Notes under the pieces: model-generated
The model's input: the letters and a program-made list of their open reading frames with translations, nothing else
What the model was told of the DNA's origin: nothing
Databases searched by the model: none
Assembly: GCA_039105265.1 (NCBI GenBank)
Contig: JAPFFF010000002.1
Span: 2,108,001-2,172,000, forward strand
Origin: Tritrichomonas musculus
Lineage: Eukaryota; Parabasalia; Tritrichomonadida; Tritrichomonadidae
Direction: 5' to 3'
DNA: 64,000 bases
Translations under genes and position numbers: made by a program
Part shown: one piece after another, positions 32,106-42,274 of the stretch
How positions within the stretch are numbered: the stretch's first letter is position 1
Layout: every line of letters begins with the position of its first letter

Positions 32106-32960
32106 ATGACAAAACAAATTATTAACCAAGTTAAGAATGAAATAAATAAAGCTATTAAGAAGAATCAACGCGATATCGAAATGGCTTTAATAAAACCATT
32201 ATCACCAGATTACCCATTTAGTACGAATGGAATAATATTTCTAATAGGCAGACCAGGCGCTGGCAAGAGTTATTGGATATGGTCTCATATAATGATTACT
32301 GAAAAATTATTTAAGAAACCTTATTATAGCAAAATCATATTCTGCTCAACTAGTGGTAAAGCTGATAAAACTGCTGAAGTCTTACATAAAAGTATTAAGA
32401 CACCAATCGATTATGTTAATGAAAAAGAACTAATGGATTTTCTAAAAAAACATCTCAAACGCAAAGTTAAATATTATGCATTAGTTAAACATGTTCTATC
32501 AAAAATGAAAGAAGCAAATGAAGAGATGGAACGATTAATTAATAAGCATTCATTAGAGGACATAGATGATAGAATTGTGTATATTGCAAATAAGCTTGCT
32601 AAATATAATACATTCACATACCCATATAACACATTAATAATTCTAGATGACTGCGCAGGTAGCGATTTATTGAAGAATGGCAATAGTGAATTTATACGTT
32701 TGCTAACAAAAACAAGACACTATAATATCACGTGTATAATGGCTTTTCAAACAATAAGATTTGTTCATATCAACGCGAAACGTATGGCTACAGATATCAT
32801 TTGCTATAGTGGTTATAGCGAAGAAGATTTCACATCATTACTTCAGCAAACAAATAATAATTTAGATACAAAAGAAACAGTTAAACAATATTTACAACAC
32901 AGAGAGCCACACGATAAATTTATTATGAATATCACCGCAAATAAATATTATTTCGATTAA
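32106..32960 (+). CDS. FtsK/HerA-like packaging ATPase of element B
   Basis: 284 residues. Walker A GRPGAGKS at about 48-55; Walker B NTLIILDD near 180, followed by a likely arginine-finger helix (RLLTKTRHYN) and the sensor strand ITCIMAFQTIRF. Between them is a helical insert. Typical of A32-type ATPases that pump DNA into capsids of Mavericks, virophages and large DNA viruses. Followed 19 bp later by a small virion-type gene, as expected for a morphogenesis block. Confidence 0.88.
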   Translation: MTKQIINQVKNEINKAIKKNQRDIEMALIKPLSPDYPFSTNGIIFLIGRPGAGKSYWIWSHIMITEKLFKKPYYSKIIFCSTSGKADKTAEVLHKSIKTPIDYVNEKELMDFLKKHLKRKVKYYALVKHVLSKMKEANEEMERLINKHSLEDIDDRIVYIANKLAKYNTFTYPYNTLIILDDCAGSDLLKNGNSEFIRLLTKTRHYNITCIMAFQTIRFVHINAKRMATDIICYSGYSEEDFTSLLQQTNNNLDTKETVKQYLQHREPHDKFIMNITANKYYFD

Positions 32961-32979
32961 ACTTTTTAATTATTTTTAA

Positions 32980-33405
32980 ATGTGCGGGTTTTTTAAGAAA
33001 TTTTTCAAAACTGGAATAGGGTTAGCGAGTAAGCATTTAATGAATTTTGCTAATAGTGCTACTGGTGGATTAGCTGGCAAAGTTGTCAATACTGCTATCG
33101 ATGGAGTTAATAAGCATGCTGGTATTATTGGTAAGGTTGCTCAAGGTATCGGTCGAAAACTATTAAGTGATAAGACACGTGAAAAGATATCTAATTTCGC
33201 TGATACTGCTATAAAATATATTCCAAAAGGCAACGTAAGAACTGCTTTAGAAAAAGTTAATAATGCTGCTCAAGGGCGAAATGAAAATTATAATGTTAAG
33301 ACAAAAATAAATAAGCAATTAAATTCTACTGAATGGGCACATGAAGCCCCTAGGACTAAGTCCAAACCAATTTCACGAGCTAGATATGCTAAGGATGATG
33401 ATTAA
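32980..33405 (+). CDS. Small basic Gly/Ala-rich protein of element B (pVI-like position)
   Basis: 141 residues, MCGFFKKFFKTGIGLASKH start, then Gly/Ala/Asn-rich amphipathic helices (ATGGLAGKVVNTAIDGVNKH) and a Lys/Arg-rich tail. Similar in style to the MGIGIFKK proteins of A and C. A membrane-active internal capsid protein is an attractive guess but only by analogy. TTTTTAAATG precedes. Confidence 0.6.
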   Translation: MCGFFKKFFKTGIGLASKHLMNFANSATGGLAGKVVNTAIDGVNKHAGIIGKVAQGIGRKLLSDKTREKISNFADTAIKYIPKGNVRTALEKVNNAAQGRNENYNVKTKINKQLNSTEWAHEAPRTKSKPISRARYAKDDD

Positions 33406-33468
33406 TGTATTAAAACTCAAAAATAAAACTCGATAAAACTCACTTTTCTTATTTTTATTGGGTTTTAA

Positions 33469-34032
33469 ATGAGCAAGAAATATTTAACTGGAAGTAAGCG
33501 TTTAGCTATCATTACGAGATGGCTTAATGGAGTAGATGACCCTGAGTACGATGTTTTTCCAACACGTAAAGAAGGCAAATATATCGTTAAGCCACGAAAT
33601 GAAACGATTAAACAAACAACTAAAGAAGTTAATGAAGAACCAAATGATAAAACAGAACAAGAACCAATAGAACCCGAACAAGATGATCATTATGAAGAGC
33701 CTAAAACAACACCTAAACCAAAACAAATTACACGACCAAAAGCTAGACAGCAAACAAACATAAATGACCAATCGTACGACCCCACTATTAATATAGAGAT
33801 ACTTAATCAATTGAAATTATTAGGCGAAGAATTTAAACTTAAACGTGAGAAAAAAGAACAGAAACGGATGATTAAAGAAGTCGTTCAAAAACAAATTGCG
33901 AAGCCAAGAATGCAATATAATTATACTGAGCCAGATTATGAACAAAAGCTTAATCAAGATGAAGAAATGATAGAACAACCACAACCAACATTAACCAGAA
34001 GACGAAATAATATATTCGCTGATATAATGTAA
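33469..34032 (+). CDS. Unknown charged 187-residue protein of element B
   Basis: N-terminal 40 residues look folded (SKKYLTGSKRLAIITRWLNGV); the rest is Glu/Lys/Pro/Gln-rich and probably disordered, with a basic helix (KLKREKKEQKRMIKEVVQK). No family recognised. Lies in the morphogenesis row between the ATPase and the capsid gene. Confidence 0.55.
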   Translation: MSKKYLTGSKRLAIITRWLNGVDDPEYDVFPTRKEGKYIVKPRNETIKQTTKEVNEEPNDKTEQEPIEPEQDDHYEEPKTTPKPKQITRPKARQQTNINDQSYDPTINIEILNQLKLLGEEFKLKREKKEQKRMIKEVVQKQIAKPRMQYNYTEPDYEQKLNQDEEMIEQPQPTLTRRRNNIFADIM

Positions 34033-34052
34033 AATATTTTTAATTCTATAAA

Positions 34053-35318
34053 ATGGATTCAAATAGACTTATTTCTAAATTAACTAAAAGAGATATTTTA
34101 GCTTTGCCTGGCTTTAGTGGTTTGAATAAAGTTTTATTGCCTAAATTGAAAGAAATGCTTAGAGCTCATTTAATCAAAAAGAAAATATTTAAACGAGGCG
34201 TTAGAATCAAAGATTACTTAGTTTATTATAAACAAAACCCAACCGAGCAAATTAAAATAGAGACTCCTATACCATCATTACTTGAAAGCAGACGTTTAAT
34301 TCAACGAGACCCATCTACCACTATAGATAAAGAAGCTACTACAAAAATAACACCAAAACCATCCAAAACTAAAACCAATCCTAACTTGAAACGAGGCGAT
34401 AAAAAGAAAATAAACGATGAAATTGCTAAATATAACACTCAATTAAAATTAGCTATTTAAAACAAAAAAGATTATGAAGAAGATTTACAAGAGGCCAAAA
34501 AGAATAAAGACACTAAAGTTAGCATTGAAGAATGTAATTATTTTATTAATAAATTTACAGCAGAAATAAATGAACTAAATGATAAAATTTTTGAATTGAA
34601 GAGTAAGAAATATAATCAACCAGAATTAGAGCAGATAAATAAAGAAATATTAACACTTAAAACTGAATTAGATAATATAAGCAAAAAACATATAAAATAT
34701 GGCAAACTAGAATCTAATTTGAAGAATCTAATAGCAGACCAACGTGGCGATGAAGATGACTTAATCAATGGCGATTTTACTGAAGATGAAAAAGAAACGA
34801 TTAAACAAGATATTAAAAATAGAGCTATTGATATTGATAAAACCGAAAAACTTATTGAAAAATATAAGCAAAAACATCAGCATATATTAAATAAAACAGA
34901 TAGTGAAATTGAAACGATGAAAAATAAATTAAATCAATTACAAAATAGAAAACATGAAATAGAAAATGAAATAAATAAATTAGATAAACCTAAATCCAAA
35001 ACATCACCTAAACCTAGACAAAAATTAACTCCAGAACAAAAGAAAACTAACCACGAGCGAATGATGCAACAACGACGCGAAAATAAGCTTCTATTTAGAG
35101 ACAATTCACAACTGAAAAGAGAAGAACAATTTGATCGATCCATATTAGCTAATGAAAAAATGATTGATGACTTAAATAAACAATTGATTTTAAATAAAAA
35201 TGACCAAAAACAAACTGCAGAATTGCATAATGCAATAAGCGCACTGAACAGAAAAATAGCTTATATAAAGAATCAAAAAACACAATATATTGAAAACAAA
35301 AATAGAAGAAAGAAATAA
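34053..35318 (+). pseudogene. Coiled-coil protein of element B with one in-frame stop
   Basis: 422 codons in one frame, broken by TAA at 34458-34460. The N-terminus MDSNRLISKLTKRDILALPGF matches the N-terminus of the B PolB gene (SKLTKRDILSLPGF at 43652), including a basic KRGVR/KRGAR and a following YI/YL helix, so both share a SAP-like N-terminal module. The rest is a long Lys/Glu coiled coil of about 280 residues. An ATG-less second frame after the stop suggests one decayed gene rather than two. Readthrough cannot be excluded. Confidence 0.6.
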
Positions 35319-35352
35319 ATGAATATTTTTTACATTTTTTACTTTATATTAA

Positions 35353-36933
35353 ATGTTGAACAATGAATTGATTATGCAAACTTCAGCCGAAGCATGTACT
35401 CAAATTGCTTCATATTTTGATGTGGTTGATAATTGCGTTTCTATGAGTGATACAAACAAACAATATTCTATTAATCCGCAAACATCTTATTCACCATCAC
35501 CACCTATTCAACAAGGCTCATATACATCAGTTATTATTTCGCCAAACAGTCATAATACAGCAGATATATATAATGGTTTTATAAAAGCCAGTATGAAAAT
35601 AAAAGTAAATATAAATGAAAATTTATCAACATCTGCTAATGTAGATGGTCATAGATTTAATAGAATATGGTATGGATTTAAAGATGCTAGAGACGCCGTC
35701 GAGAAATATGAAATAGTTGCAAATGGTATAACAATATATACACAGAATTTTGGTTGTGAAGAATCGTTTTTGACGGCATGTTGTGCAAACGAAACAACAA
35801 AAAGAGCAGATATATATTCTCGAGCGAGACATAAAGACGTATGGAATAAAAAAGAAGGATGCAGATGTGGATTTATTGTTAATTGGGATAATAAAACAGT
35901 TGCAGAAGATACAATACACCTAAAAATTGATTTAAGGAGATTCTTGCCGTTATCTAACATTAAATATTTACCAGCATTTGCAGGCAAAATAGAATTACGT
36001 TTATACTTCTCATGCGCTGGTTTAGTTTATTGCCCAGTAGGTCCGGCGAGAGATTTAAAGAATAATCCAGGGGTGTTTTGTAAATATACATTTGAAAAAA
36101 TTACAAATGAATTCACTCCAATCGGTGATTCTATTACATGTTGGATTAAATCTACAGCTGCGGGCACATCACCGAATCAAACATATACATTAAACGCTGG
36201 CACGAGAACAAGTAATGTTGTTGAATACACTATTACAGATTGCTTATCTATTATACCATGTTTTGGAATTAGTGATAATGTTTATAGTTCTTTAGTTCAA
36301 CGATACAGCAACCCATCAAGTCCTTTAACATTTCCAACACAAACCTTATCAGTTTATACTACAAAAAATATTAACGATAAAACAACATGTACAATTACAC
36401 CTAGATTTGTTGATAGTATATTCTGCTTGTTTCCATTACATAATAGGCATAAAACCGTGTTTAAAAATCCATTGTTTGATTCATTTTATATTAACGCAGG
36501 TGGATATGGCAATATACCAGCTAGACCATTTGGAACAAATGAACAGTATCCAGAATTTTTAGAATACTGCCAGAATGCGATGAATATGAACGGTGAGCAA
36601 TCAGGCTTTAATAAAGAAGTTGTTGCATCTTTAACAAATATAACTGCTTATAATGCTACATTAAGTAATCATCCGGATGATAGAACAAGTTTCTTTATTG
36701 GTTTGCCAACAGAAACAGATAACACATATCAACAAGGCTTAACAAGTTTGAGTCCAATTAACTTTGAAATCAATGTATCGCAGAAAACTGGAAACAATAC
36801 ATTTGCTGATGAAGTTGATACACCACCTTTATTATGCTTATTGTATGATGGTTCTATTAGTATATTAGTTCAACCGAACGGCATGCCGCCACTTGTTCGC
36901 ATCGGTTCATACGATATAACAAGTCCAGAATAA
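35353..36933 (+). CDS. MCP: Major capsid protein of element B (double jelly roll)
   Basis: 526 residues, intact, the usual size for a Maverick or polinton-like MCP. First half ends with IELRLYFSCAGLVYCPVGP, aligning with IRFQVSPAGLVWAAIDP in A and C. The second half has the beta-strand pattern and the late motif SFFIGLPTETDNTYQQGLTS, with an acidic/hydrophobic C-terminus. Large, strand-rich, Asn/Thr/Pro-rich protein between the ATPase block and small conserved genes. Would form the hexon lattice. Identification rests on the length, order and shared strand motif. Confidence 0.72.
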   Translation: MLNNELIMQTSAEACTQIASYFDVVDNCVSMSDTNKQYSINPQTSYSPSPPIQQGSYTSVIISPNSHNTADIYNGFIKASMKIKVNINENLSTSANVDGHRFNRIWYGFKDARDAVEKYEIVANGITIYTQNFGCEESFLTACCANETTKRADIYSRARHKDVWNKKEGCRCGFIVNWDNKTVAEDTIHLKIDLRRFLPLSNIKYLPAFAGKIELRLYFSCAGLVYCPVGPARDLKNNPGVFCKYTFEKITNEFTPIGDSITCWIKSTAAGTSPNQTYTLNAGTRTSNVVEYTITDCLSIIPCFGISDNVYSSLVQRYSNPSSPLTFPTQTLSVYTTKNINDKTTCTITPRFVDSIFCLFPLHNRHKTVFKNPLFDSFYINAGGYGNIPARPFGTNEQYPEFLEYCQNAMNMNGEQSGFNKEVVASLTNITAYNATLSNHPDDRTSFFIGLPTETDNTYQQGLTSLSPINFEINVSQKTGNNTFADEVDTPPLLCLLYDGSISILVQPNGMPPLVRIGSYDITSPE

Positions 36934-36987
36934 ATATAAATTTATTAAAGCAAATTATATAATTATTTTTGTTTAATTTATAGTTAA

Positions 36988-37416
36988 ATGAATAAGTATC
37001 GCTCACCTAATTCAACAACAGTAGGAGTTAGTGGTTGTATGGTAAATGAAAACATGAGAACAGAAAAACAAATTAAATATAATCATTATGGTATATTTGC
37101 AAATGATAATACTTATGCCGTTACGTTCAATCCTTACATTAATCGGCCACCAACGAAGCAAATGACACATTACCCTATTAAACCACCTCCAACTAATCAA
37201 CACATAACAAGAACTTATAACGAACCACCTGTAAGCTTAACTGATGGTAAAACATATTTAAATAATGCATCTTCTAATGCACCACCTATTTTACCACCAT
37301 TTCTAAACAAACCTGAAGACTTGGCAACTATTCAAGGTCTCGCTGATGAGAAAAATAAAGGCAATGTTGTTTATGGACCAACGCATACAATTAATCAAAA
37401 GAACATAGTTTATTAA
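36988..37416 (+). CDS. Conserved 142-residue protein (EPPVSLTDG family), element B
   Basis: Pro/Asn/Thr-rich with the motif RPPTKQMTHYP ... NEPPVSLTDGKTYL. The D fragment at 58851-59027 has RPPIRTYIYY ... HEPPVSITDGGYYL, so the family is shared by the two elements. No domain recognised. It follows the capsid gene by 55 bp, so a capsid-associated role is possible. Confidence 0.6.
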   Translation: MNKYRSPNSTTVGVSGCMVNENMRTEKQIKYNHYGIFANDNTYAVTFNPYINRPPTKQMTHYPIKPPPTNQHITRTYNEPPVSLTDGKTYLNNASSNAPPILPPFLNKPEDLATIQGLADEKNKGNVVYGPTHTINQKNIVY

Positions 37417-37439
37417 AACTTTTTATTTTTATTCAAATT

Positions 37440-37970
37440 ATGATCAAGAAAAGAAGTTTAAACACAGGTGTTAATGCTAACGTTTCATTAGAACCATCAG
37501 CAGCTTCACAATCAACATCAAACATTAATAACAACATTATAATTAATAAACGAGATGATGGTAAAGAAGATATTGTTATAACTCGCGATATTGAACTAGA
37601 TGATAAACAATTAGAGGCTACAGATAAAGATGTGAGAACTGTTATATTGGAAGCATATGCGCAAATATTATTAGACCAAGACAAAGCGTTATTGAGTAAT
37701 TTAATTTTTAAAAATAGTATTATTGTGCCTGTAAGCTCTTTGCAAAATATAATTAAAGCAGCTATCAAAGTTGAATCTGTTGAAATATATTTAGACGAAG
37801 ATGTTAAATGCTGTGCATCTAAAGCTAATCCAATTAGAAAAATTGAAGCCATAAAAATAATTAATGACAATGGCGAAATAGTAATAGATTTTAAGCAAGT
37901 TTATAATAAAGAGTTTAATGAGCTTGTTAATGTTTATCACCTTTGCCTAAAATATGCTGTTAATTGTTAA
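37440..37970 (+). CDS. Conserved protein with C-terminal CC-motif domain (B copy)
   Basis: 176 residues; the N-terminal 50 are low complexity (Asn/Ser). The C-terminal domain matches 10269-10904 of element C, including the DVKCCASKAN cysteine pair and the LKYAVNC end. Two copies in divergent elements mark it as a core Maverick gene in this genome. Function unknown. Confidence 0.65.
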   Translation: MIKKRSLNTGVNANVSLEPSAASQSTSNINNNIIINKRDDGKEDIVITRDIELDDKQLEATDKDVRTVILEAYAQILLDQDKALLSNLIFKNSIIVPVSSLQNIIKAAIKVESVEIYLDEDVKCCASKANPIRKIEAIKIINDNGEIVIDFKQVYNKEFNELVNVYHLCLKYAVNC

Positions 37971-38199
37971 TTTGTTTTAGGCTTATTACTCATGTATTTA
38001 TTTTTATAGTTTTGGGTCAATGACCAAGGGCTTGAAGAGTCTTTGGGCAATGATTACTTATATATGTTCTTATTATATAAATCATAAACAGATTAAAATA
38101 TCTATACATATATTTAAATACCAGTATGGATTTGATTAAACATTTTATTTTTCCAAATTAAACTCGTTTTAAATTTTTTATTTTTTTATCGCCTCATAA
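37971..38199. other. Intergenic spacer
   Basis: 229 bp, no gene seen. Contains TCAATGACCAAGGGCTTGAAGAGTC, a partial relative of a stretch in the element B TIR (29440-29490: CTCTTCGAGCCAATGACCAAGG). Confidence 0.4.
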
Positions 38200-38667
38200 A
38201 TGACAGCTGAAAACTCTACTGAAACTAATAACTTCTATTCCACAACCAGATTTATTAACTTCATTAAAGACAAATACCCCGATAATAAATTTATTAGAGC
38301 AGTTTGTTATTTTGAAGGTGATGCAGCATTTAAAAACAAATTTAATAAAATATGCTCAAAACCTTTATTTATAACATTGGAGGCGTCTAATAAACGTAGT
38401 AATATTTATCTCAATTACAATAAAATTAATAGTTTATTCGGTGATTCTATAATCATTACATTTAATAATAAATTTGAACTAAACAGTAAAACATCATTAA
38501 ATAAAATGTATCTACTCGTAATTGAATTTGAGCAGAAAACATATTTAGACACACAATACTATCCATCGCACGTTGTAGAATGCGAAAACCAACATAATAT
38601 AGACCATATAAGAGACCAATTCAAAGTTGAATTTGATAACAGCGATTTAAGGGATGATATGTTTTAA
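38200..38667 (+). CDS. Unknown 155-residue protein of element B
   Basis: Starts MTAENSTETNNFYSTTRFINF after TCATAAATG. Alpha/beta pattern with MYLLVIEFEQKTYLD near the centre-end and an acidic tail. No motif recognised, no counterpart seen in A, C or D. Confidence 0.5.
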   Translation: MTAENSTETNNFYSTTRFINFIKDKYPDNKFIRAVCYFEGDAAFKNKFNKICSKPLFITLEASNKRSNIYLNYNKINSLFGDSIIITFNNKFELNSKTSLNKMYLLVIEFEQKTYLDTQYYPSHVVECENQHNIDHIRDQFKVEFDNSDLRDDMF

Positions 38668-38730
38668 AAAAATATGTTTTAAAAAATATTGTTAAAACTA
38701 TTTTAATTTAATTTTTTTATCAATTAATAA

Positions 38731-39006
38731 ATGAGTGAAAATACGCTAAATCTTACTGAATTTAAACCAACACCAATTATTAAAAAATTGTCTAAATCAA
38801 AATCAAGCGATAATTTAAAATCAATTGTTGAAACAACAACAGCAAAAGAATCCATTCCTAAAAAGACTAATCGCGGTCGAAAAAGCAAATATATAACTGA
38901 TGAGGAACGTAAAGAAGCCAGAAGACAACAACAGAGAGAATATAGATTAAGAAAAAAACAAGAATTAGAATCATTACGTAAAATAGTTGAAGAAAAAAAA
39001 GAATAA
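38731..39006 (+). CDS. Small basic DNA-binding-like protein (bZIP-type basic region)
   Basis: 91 residues. Ser/Lys-rich start, RGRKSKY (AT-hook-like), then EERKEARRQQQREYRLRKKQELESLRKIVEE, the shape of a basic region leading into a short coiled coil. A transcription regulator or DNA-packaging protein is plausible. Start ATTAATAAATG. Confidence 0.55.
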   Translation: MSENTLNLTEFKPTPIIKKLSKSKSSDNLKSIVETTTAKESIPKKTNRGRKSKYITDEERKEARRQQQREYRLRKKQELESLRKIVEEKKE

Positions 39007-39029
39007 AGAATTGATTAATTATTTTTGTC

Positions 39030-39118
39030 AAAGTATCAGGTATCAGGTATCAGGTGCTAGTGAATGAATTTTGAAACAAAACTTTTTCTAATGAGAGTTA
39101 GTTTTATTTTTATTTTAA
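39030..39118. repeat. Inverted repeat with GATACCT-type heptads, left copy
   Basis: TATCAGG heptads followed by TGCTAGTGAATGAATTTTGAAAC and a segment reading TTTTTCTAATGAGAGTTAG. The same sequence in inverted orientation occurs at least twice at 40540-40740, on the other side of the 409-residue gene. Confidence 0.75.
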
Positions 39119-39178
39119 ATGCACTACAAAAATTAATCTAGTTTTTTTATTTTTTTAATTTTTTTATCGCAATATAAA

Positions 39179-40408
39179 ATGATAAGTCAAATCGAAAGCA
39201 ACAAAGTTGCCGAGCGCAAGCGAAACATTAACAACGAATTAAATAATATACGCCAGAAAACATACTCTCAAAATGGTAAATCATATTTTGGTCTTTATAA
39301 ATCTATTGAAGAATATGATGAAATCATAAACGAGTATAAAGAGCAAATAGATAACATAAATATTAATGAATTAAATTATCAACTTAGTCAATGCAATAAT
39401 AAATTAACCGAAATCAAAAACGAATTATATCATTTATTATTTAGTGTTGCTGAGGATTCATTAGAAATAGAGAATAAAGAAAAGCAATTACATAACGAAG
39501 AAAAAGAAATAAAGAATAATAAACTTAGTTTATGTGATAAAATTGAACAATATAAAGGTTTAAATAGAGTAATAAATAACGCTATTAAAGAAAAAGAATT
39601 TATAACTAAAGTCAATCAAAAAATAAATGACATGAAACCATTAATAGAATTGAAATATAATAAACCAAATGAATATATTACTAAAAAAATTAATGATTTA
39701 TTTGATGGATACATGACTGATTTAAACGAAATCATTAATGAAATATTAAATGATTCATGCTCTAAATATGCGAAAAGTATGACTGATTATATTAAAAGGC
39801 ATTTGGATATAAAACCGTTAAATAAATTCATTTCACAATTAAAATTATTGTCAAACACTTATTTCAGTTCATGCAATTTTGATAAAGAGAATCTAGACAG
39901 TATTATTAATAAAATATATACGGATATATATAATTATTGGTCCAAAAACTTTATCGAACCATTTGAGTCTATTTTGGAAAAATGTATGGTTATAAGCAGT
40001 AATATATCTAATATAAAAGAGGCGAATGCTGTAGCAAGCTGTCTTGTAAAATTAATAAATAGCCAATTCAAAGAAGAAGGTGAGTTCGATAAATTATTTC
40101 AAGAATATTTTGATGAATTTAAAACAATACTAGATGGAATTTTAGATAAATATATTAATCATGAGACATTAAATATTAAACTAAACGAATTAATACCCAA
40201 ATCAAATAAAATACAACAATTTATAAAATCACTTCCCACAGAATACACATCAATAACAGAATTAATAACATTATACGAAAGTATTGTTGGCGAAACAATT
40301 ACAAATAGAGACATTGGAAAATTATTAAAAAATATTGATGGAATTGAATATAAGAGAAAGAAGGTTAATAATAAGCTGGTTGGCATGTATAAATATACGC
40401 TTAAATAA
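39179..40408 (+). CDS. Long coiled-coil protein with winged-helix-like C-terminus
   Basis: 409 residues. Residues 1-150 are a coiled coil; the middle is helical; the last 65 residues (TSITELITLYESIVGE, then ITNRDIGKLLKNIDGIEYKRKKVNNKLVGMYKY) resemble the small C-terminal DNA-binding domain found after D5/P4-type primase-helicases. No Walker motifs, so it is not itself a helicase. Flanked by the inverted heptad repeats. Confidence 0.55.
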   Translation: MISQIESNKVAERKRNINNELNNIRQKTYSQNGKSYFGLYKSIEEYDEIINEYKEQIDNININELNYQLSQCNNKLTEIKNELYHLLFSVAEDSLEIENKEKQLHNEEKEIKNNKLSLCDKIEQYKGLNRVINNAIKEKEFITKVNQKINDMKPLIELKYNKPNEYITKKINDLFDGYMTDLNEIINEILNDSCSKYAKSMTDYIKRHLDIKPLNKFISQLKLLSNTYFSSCNFDKENLDSIINKIYTDIYNYWSKNFIEPFESILEKCMVISSNISNIKEANAVASCLVKLINSQFKEEGEFDKLFQEYFDEFKTILDGILDKYINHETLNIKLNELIPKSNKIQQFIKSLPTEYTSITELITLYESIVGETITNRDIGKLLKNIDGIEYKRKKVNNKLVGMYKYTLK

Positions 40409-40892
40409 AAAACTTACTCCCATTTTAAAAATTATTTTTCCTGAATTCATTCACTAGCACCTGATAGTCTCTTCGAGACGTAGCGCAAAGCGATACCTGA
40501 TACTTGATACTTTAACAAAATGATAACAAATCCACATCGAAAAAATAAAACTTACTCTCATTAGAAAAAGTTTTGTTTTAAAATCCATTCACTAGCAACT
40601 GATACCTGATACCTGATACCTGATACTTTAACAAAATGATAACAAATCCACATCGAAAGAAAAATAAAACTAACTCTCATTAGAAAAAGTTTTGTTTGAA
40701 AAATCATTCACTAGCACCTGATACTTGATACTTGATACCATATAATAATATAAATGAAATAATTAAAGAATTGAGGTTTATGCAAAATTGCACTGACCAA
40801 GAATTCTTAGAAAATGGGTCTGGGGGAATTCTACCAGACCAAAAATAACTTGCTACAAGATAATATATTTTTATTTTTTTATTTTTATATAA
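40409..40892. repeat. Heptad and inverted-repeat region
   Basis: Two tandem copies of a roughly 115-bp unit (ACTCTCATTAGAAAAAG, ATTCACTAGCA, then GATACCT or GATACTT heptads and AAAATGATAACAAATCCACATCGAAA), inverted relative to 39030-39118. A partial third copy lies near 40440-40500 with a hairpin GTCTCTTCGAGAC. No gene seen. Confidence 0.7.
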
Positions 40893-41126
40893 ATGCAAAA
40901 ACAAATACAAAATATGGTTCCATTAAGTGAAATCATTGAAAAAGCTGATTCAATTCTATCGACTCAAATGAGAAGGCTTAAACAAAATGCTAAACAAAGC
41001 AAATTAAATAATCTTGATAAAATAATTATCGATGAGATACATTGCGGAGGTTTTAGAATAATTTGTATGGATGAAAATATATCAACAGATGATATAAGGA
41101 TGCTTTGCGAAAACATTTATAATTAA
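40893..41126 (+). CDS. Unknown 77-residue protein of element B
   Basis: MQKQIQNMVPLSEIIEKAD; helical basic first half, then HCGGFRIICMDENIS. The start follows TTTTTATTTTTTTATTTTTATATAAATG, the same leader as surrounding genes, which supports it being expressed. Function not recognised. Confidence 0.5.
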   Translation: MQKQIQNMVPLSEIIEKADSILSTQMRRLKQNAKQSKLNNLDKIIIDEIHCGGFRIICMDENISTDDIRMLCENIYN

Positions 41127-41435
41127 TTTTAAAATTTTTATGACATGTGATATAAAATAAAATTTTAAAATGTATCATATTAAAAGTAGCTCAATACGAT
41201 AGTTTTATTAAAACAAATAGTATATTATAAATCAGTGTAAGAAGCCTAATTACATATACCGCCATTTCTTAATATGCTTAGCTTTTTTGGATTTAGTGAT
41301 AATATGAGATATCATCTGTAAGGTTGGTTGTCGTGAATAAGCATATATTAATCGGGGTTTGTTGCTGATTGTATCTATACTATTTTTATCTAGGTATGGC
41401 GTTTGAAGAGAAAGATATTTATTAGATTGTTATCA

Positions 41436-41898
41436 ACCGTCCGCAGATTCCGCAAATAACCGTCCGCAGATTCCGCAAATAACGAATTAATTTTAATAAC
41501 CGTCCGCAGATTCCACAAATAACCGTCCGCAGATTCCGCAAATAACCGTCCGCAGATTCCGCAAATAACCGTCCGCAGATTCCGCAAATAACGAATTAAT
41601 TTTAATAACCGTCCGCAGATTCCACAAATAACCGTCCGCAGATTCCGCAAATAACCGTCCGCAGATTCCGCAAATAACGAATTAATTTTAATAACCGTCC
41701 GCAGATTCCACAAATAACCGTCCGCAGATTCCGCAAATAACCGTCCGCAGATTCCACAAATAACCGTCCGCAGATTCCGCAAATAACCGTCCGCAGATTC
41801 CGCAAATAACGAATTAATTTTAATAACCGTCCGCAGATTCCACAAATAACCGTCCGCAGATTCCACAAATAACCGTCCGCAGATTCCGCAAATAACCG
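41436..41898. repeat. 23-bp tandem repeat array, 17 copies
   Basis: Unit CCGTCCGCAGATTCCGCAAATAA with a G/A variant (CCGCAAA or CCACAAA). Copies are grouped 2-4-3-5-3, with the groups separated by GAATTAATTTTAA. One more copy occurs at 42298 beyond the MITE. The unit is GC-rich in an AT-rich setting. Confidence 0.92.
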
Positions 41899-41901
41899 TT
41901 A

Positions 41902-42274
41902 TATAAACTCTGTCCAAAAATGTTCGACTTAACGTACATAAAAACAGCATTTTCCACTGAAAATTGACTAAAAAAACGATAAAGTGTCGAAAATTTCTTT
42001 TTTCTCTCAAAGCAATGTATTCAATTTTTCAGAAGTTTATTTTTATAATTATCCTTTCATCAAGCTATTTTTATACAAGTAGCCCTGGTTTTTGAAAGAA
42101 ATAGCCACGCCCTTAAGAGGAATTACAACTTTCTTTGGGACATGCGCTACTCTCAGAAAAAAGAGCTTTGGAAAAAACCTTCGAATCACCATAAAGGTGC
42201 ATGAGAAAAAAAAAATGATAATTTGAATACTCTCTCAAAATTCAATTGTCGAACATTTTTGGACAGAGTTTATA
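41902..42274. mobile_element. MITE with 27-bp TIRs
   Basis: TATAAACTCTGTCCAAAAATG...CGAC and its exact complement (26-27 bp), 373 bp apart including TA on either side. No coding capacity. TIR plus TA duplication suits a Tc1/mariner-derived MITE. It interrupted the 23-bp repeat region. Confidence 0.75.

Noticed and set aside
41428-41900. CRISPR-like array
   Set aside because: Repeats are directly adjacent or separated by one constant spacer, with no unique spacers and no cas genes.
41390-42010. Open frame of 206 codons on the minus strand with ESADGYLRNLRTV repeats
   Set aside because: It is merely the 23-bp tandem array read in an open frame; no start context and no homologue.
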